Source of the DNA: Caldilineaceae bacterium
GTDB lineage: Bacteria > Chloroflexota > Anaerolineae > Caldilineales > Caldilineaceae
Reading direction: 5' to 3'
DNA length: 64,000 bases
Assembly (NCBI GenBank): GCA_026708085.1
Contig: JAPOVP010000021.1
Span: 1-64,000 of the forward strand
Shown here piece after piece: positions 63,391 through 64,000 of this stretch (position 1 is the first letter of the stretch; each line of letters starts with the position of its first letter). The translations under genes were made by a program, and so were the position numbers. The notes beneath the pieces were generated by a model. The model was not told the DNA's origin. It did no database searches and worked only from the letters and a program-made list of their open reading frames with translations.

Positions 63391-64000
63391 TCACGAACGC
63401 TTAACCGTGATGAAAGTACCGAGGAGCTCAGCCTGCCAGCTATCATTGGGGTCGGTGCAGCCATAAGCGACCAGCAAGGTGTCCGGCGCAACCTCCGCGA
63501 CCGCGTCGTAATACGAGCAATCGGTATGCTGTGGACCTTGACGCAGGCAGAAGTGGCCGATCCAGGTGTGCCCCATGTCCAAGCTGAAGGCGAGCCAATC
63601 GCCTGGCCGGCCATAGCTCACGACAAGCACGCCGTTGGACATCAAGCAGGATGTGGGGAAGACGCCGCGGTCCGCAATGGGGTCGGCATGGCTCCAGGTC
63701 TTGCCATCATCGTTCGACCGGCTCATGTACAAGGGCCAGTGCTTTCCGTCAGACGCACCACCGCTGCGCATGAAGCAAAGTATCTCCCCATTGGGCAGTG
63801 TCTGCAGAGAGGGCTCGCCAAAGCCATCCAGCCGGAGTGCGTCTCCTGGTGTCAGGTCAAATGCCACCGTTGAAACATAGTGCCAGGTCCTGCCGCGATC
63901 GGTAGAGCGTACCACGAAAGAGCGTTCCTTGGGCTGCCTGTCGCTGGCAAACTTAGCGAGCGCGCCAGCCAGCAGGCTGCCATCGCGCAGCGCCACAATG
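63391..64000 (-). CDS. Sialidase-like propeller protein, C-terminal part (cut by window end)
   Basis: Incomplete: the frame continues beyond the window, so the start is not visible. About 203 residues are present, roughly 80 percent identical by eye to the C-terminal part of the sialidase-like gene at 57661 (same STDRGRTW, SND-x-G-x-TW and DMGHTW boxes, LLGTFITVKR end). It lies upstream of the transporter operon, on the same strand. The two copies flank the binding-protein/permease genes. Confidence 0.8.
   Translation of the reverse strand, partial: IVALRDGSLLAGALAKFASDRQPKERSFVVRSTDRGRTWHYVSTVAFDLTPGDALRLDGFGEPSLQTLPNGEILCFMRSGGASDGKHWPLYMSRSNDDGKTWSHADPIADRGVFPTSCLMSNGVLVVSYGRPGDWLAFSLDMGHTWIGHFCLRQGPQHTDCSYYDAVAEVAPDTLLVAYGCTDPNDSWQAELLGTFITVKRS

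Overview
This is a GC-rich bacterial chromosome segment. The Tat-type lipoprotein solute-binding proteins (SRR-F followed by an A-A-C lipobox), the Thr/Pro-linker lipoprotein, the carbohydrate ABC transporters without their own ATPase and the palindromic intergenic repeats together suggest Chloroflexota (Anaerolineae/Caldilineae-like). That placement is inference: the window has no rRNA or tRNA gene.

Layout. 0.4-4 kb: orphan DNA methyltransferase, lipA, O-antigen-ligase-like membrane protein. 4.1-4.6 kb: a 73-bp tandem array of hairpins. 5.1-12.6 kb: an NAD-linked formate dehydrogenase locus made of a fused NuoE/NuoF-type subunit, a ferredoxin-type subunit, a selenocysteine-containing catalytic subunit (in-frame TGA at 9563 with a SECIS hairpin) and FdhD; a RelE-type toxin-antitoxin pair, a palindrome and an orphan Phd-type antitoxin lie in its gene gaps. 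12.8-20.5 kb: a 2567-residue secreted subtilase with about 15 CARDB-like repeats. 20.7-28.6 kb: a lipoprotein and two CUT1 sugar transporters (two binding proteins, four permeases). 29-34.8 kb: MFS transporter and housekeeping genes (dgkA-like, ybeY, obgE, nadD) and an S41 protease lacking its catalytic lysine. 35.5-44.6 kb: a metal locus with ferritin, CDF exporter, FTR1 iron permease, imelysin/EfeO-like lipoprotein and two predicted orphan small RNAs. 44.8-47.4 kb: DUF72 protein and ammonium transporter. 48-56.2 kb (+ strand): a catabolic operon behind a consensus promoter (jelly-roll-like protein, two tandem GH32/43-type propeller proteins, enolase-superfamily dehydratase/racemase, ThDP enzyme, Gfo/Idh/MocA oxidoreductase). 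56.6-64 kb (- strand, convergent): peptide/glycan-type ABC transporter, cytoplasmic sialidase-like propeller protein, DapA/NanA-family aldolase, and a second sialidase-like gene cut by the window end.

How genes work together. The formate dehydrogenase subunits form a soluble NAD-reducing complex, with FdhD sulphurating the cofactor. The two convergent operons at 48-64 kb read as one uptake and degradation pathway for an unidentified acidic sugar: import, propeller hydrolase, dehydration to a 2-keto-3-deoxy acid, aldol cleavage, then oxidation and ThDP chemistry. FTR1, the imelysin-like protein and ferritin would import and store iron. The best candidates for something undescribed are the two orphan small RNAs, the covarying GC-rich two-hairpin element (three copies), the 73-bp hairpin array, the acid-sugar locus and the Lys-to-Thr S41 protease.
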